64,000 nt of DNA, from the NCBI GenBank assembly GCA_023398105.1, contig JAEWST010000020.1, forward strand, positions 45,241-109,240. Direction: 5' to 3'. Shown piece by piece: positions 63,748 to 64,000 of this stretch. Source of the DNA: Bacillota bacterium (GTDB lineage: Bacteria > Bacillota > Clostridia > Acetivibrionales > DSM-1351). Within the stretch, counting starts at the first letter, position 1; every line of letters begins with the position of its first letter. The notes under the pieces were generated by a model. The model had not been told where the DNA came from and ran no database searches. It saw only the letters and a list, made by a program, of their open reading frames with translations. Both the position numbers and the translations under genes were made by a program.

Positions 63748-64000
63748 TAACATAATTTTAACAGGGTGGTGATAAAAATAAAAGGCTTTTAGGAAAAATT
63801 AATAATAAAAATTAAAATAAAGAGTTAGTATTTTTTAGCAAAAAAACAAAAAAATATAAAATGGAAAATTTTAACATAAATCAGAGGCGAGTTATATTTT
63901 TAGATCAAATTAAAATTTTTACTCGTCGGAGCTGGAAAAAAAAGGAGTTTTATTGACAAAAATAATACAAAATGTTAATATTAATTGAATTAATTGGTTT
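63748..64000. other. IS right end and unexplained flank
   Basis: The stretch up to 63935 is the AT-rich non-coding end of the IS with its inverted repeat. The last 65 bases are A/T-rich, with a possible start of a new promoter (TTGACA at 63953), and no gene is visible. Confidence 0.5.

Larger units (their letters stand above)
53433..63935 (+). mobile_element. IS with 18-bp inverted repeats, interrupted by a Mu-like transposon
   Basis: CCAGCTCCGACGAGTAAA at 53433-53450 is repeated exactly, inverted, at 63918-63935. Between them lies one DDE transposase gene on the plus strand, split into two parts. Without the nested 9,062-bp element and one copy of its target duplication the IS would be about 1.4 kb. 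A direct target repeat flanking the IS is not clear (TATTAAAG on the left, AAAAAAAAG on the right). Confidence 0.8.

Overview
The window is low-GC DNA from an anaerobic, spore-forming clostridium. The evidence is a spoIIP homologue, HemZ, a T-box in front of hisS-aspS, a very large 2-hydroxyacyl-CoA dehydratase activase-type protein, and a XylFII/LytS/YesN/XylFGH sugar system. Gene content and codon use suggest a Ruminiclostridium-like cellulolytic group, but this is inference and no marker here fixes the genus. No rRNA, tRNA or CRISPR array was seen.

Left core (1-20060). Housekeeping genes lie mostly on the plus strand: the end of dtd, a metallo-beta-lactamase-fold hydrolase, hemZ, a T-box leader with overlapping Asp/His specifier codons, hisS, aspS, and a 1428-residue dehydratase activase/subunit fusion. 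Next come a frameshifted DUF4160-like remnant, a divergent two-component system on the minus strand, a glycerate-kinase scrap next to a mobile-element end, a small zinc-ribbon protein, spoIIP, a small membrane protein and lepA.

Sugar-sensing and uptake block (20243-30930). A short leader ORF with a very strong ribosome site overlaps the start of a membrane-anchored XylFII-like binding protein. LytS-type kinase and YesN/AraC-type regulator genes follow. After them come two XylF-like lipoproteins, a truncated subtilisin-like protein between them, the XylG-like ATPase and the XylH-like permease. The order matches a known sensing complex placed next to the transporter it controls.

Secreted protein and toxin region (31711-52000). 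A ManC-type guanylyltransferase carries a phosphomannomutase-like domain whose active-site motifs are lost. It is followed by two giant secreted subtilisin-family proteins. One carries 28 RCC1 repeats in two homologous blocks of 14. The other carries a YD/RHS shell with a CdiA-CT-like nuclease tip and a neighbouring immunity gene. Downstream, in opposite orientation, is an orphan RHS tip with a ParB-like toxin and its own putative immunity gene. The two cassettes face each other across a decayed inverted duplication and share the RHS core end in inverted orientation, so an inversion could in principle swap the toxin tip.

Mobile region (52061-64000). An IS110-family transposase lies beside an IS with 18-bp inverted terminal repeats. 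That IS's transposase gene is split by a 9,062-bp Mu-like transposon (53754-62815), whose 5-bp target duplication (ATAGT) and TGT...ACA ends are exact; removing the element restores the transposase frame. The element has a phage-like repressor/Ner switch with an operator inside a consensus promoter, MuA and MuB homologues, Com/KTR-like and Mor-like regulators, and cargo including a proteasome-fold (Ntn-hydrolase) domain fused to a tail-fibre-like region. It has no head or tail assembly genes. This compact element and the face-to-face S8-RHS toxin locus are the most unusual parts of the window.
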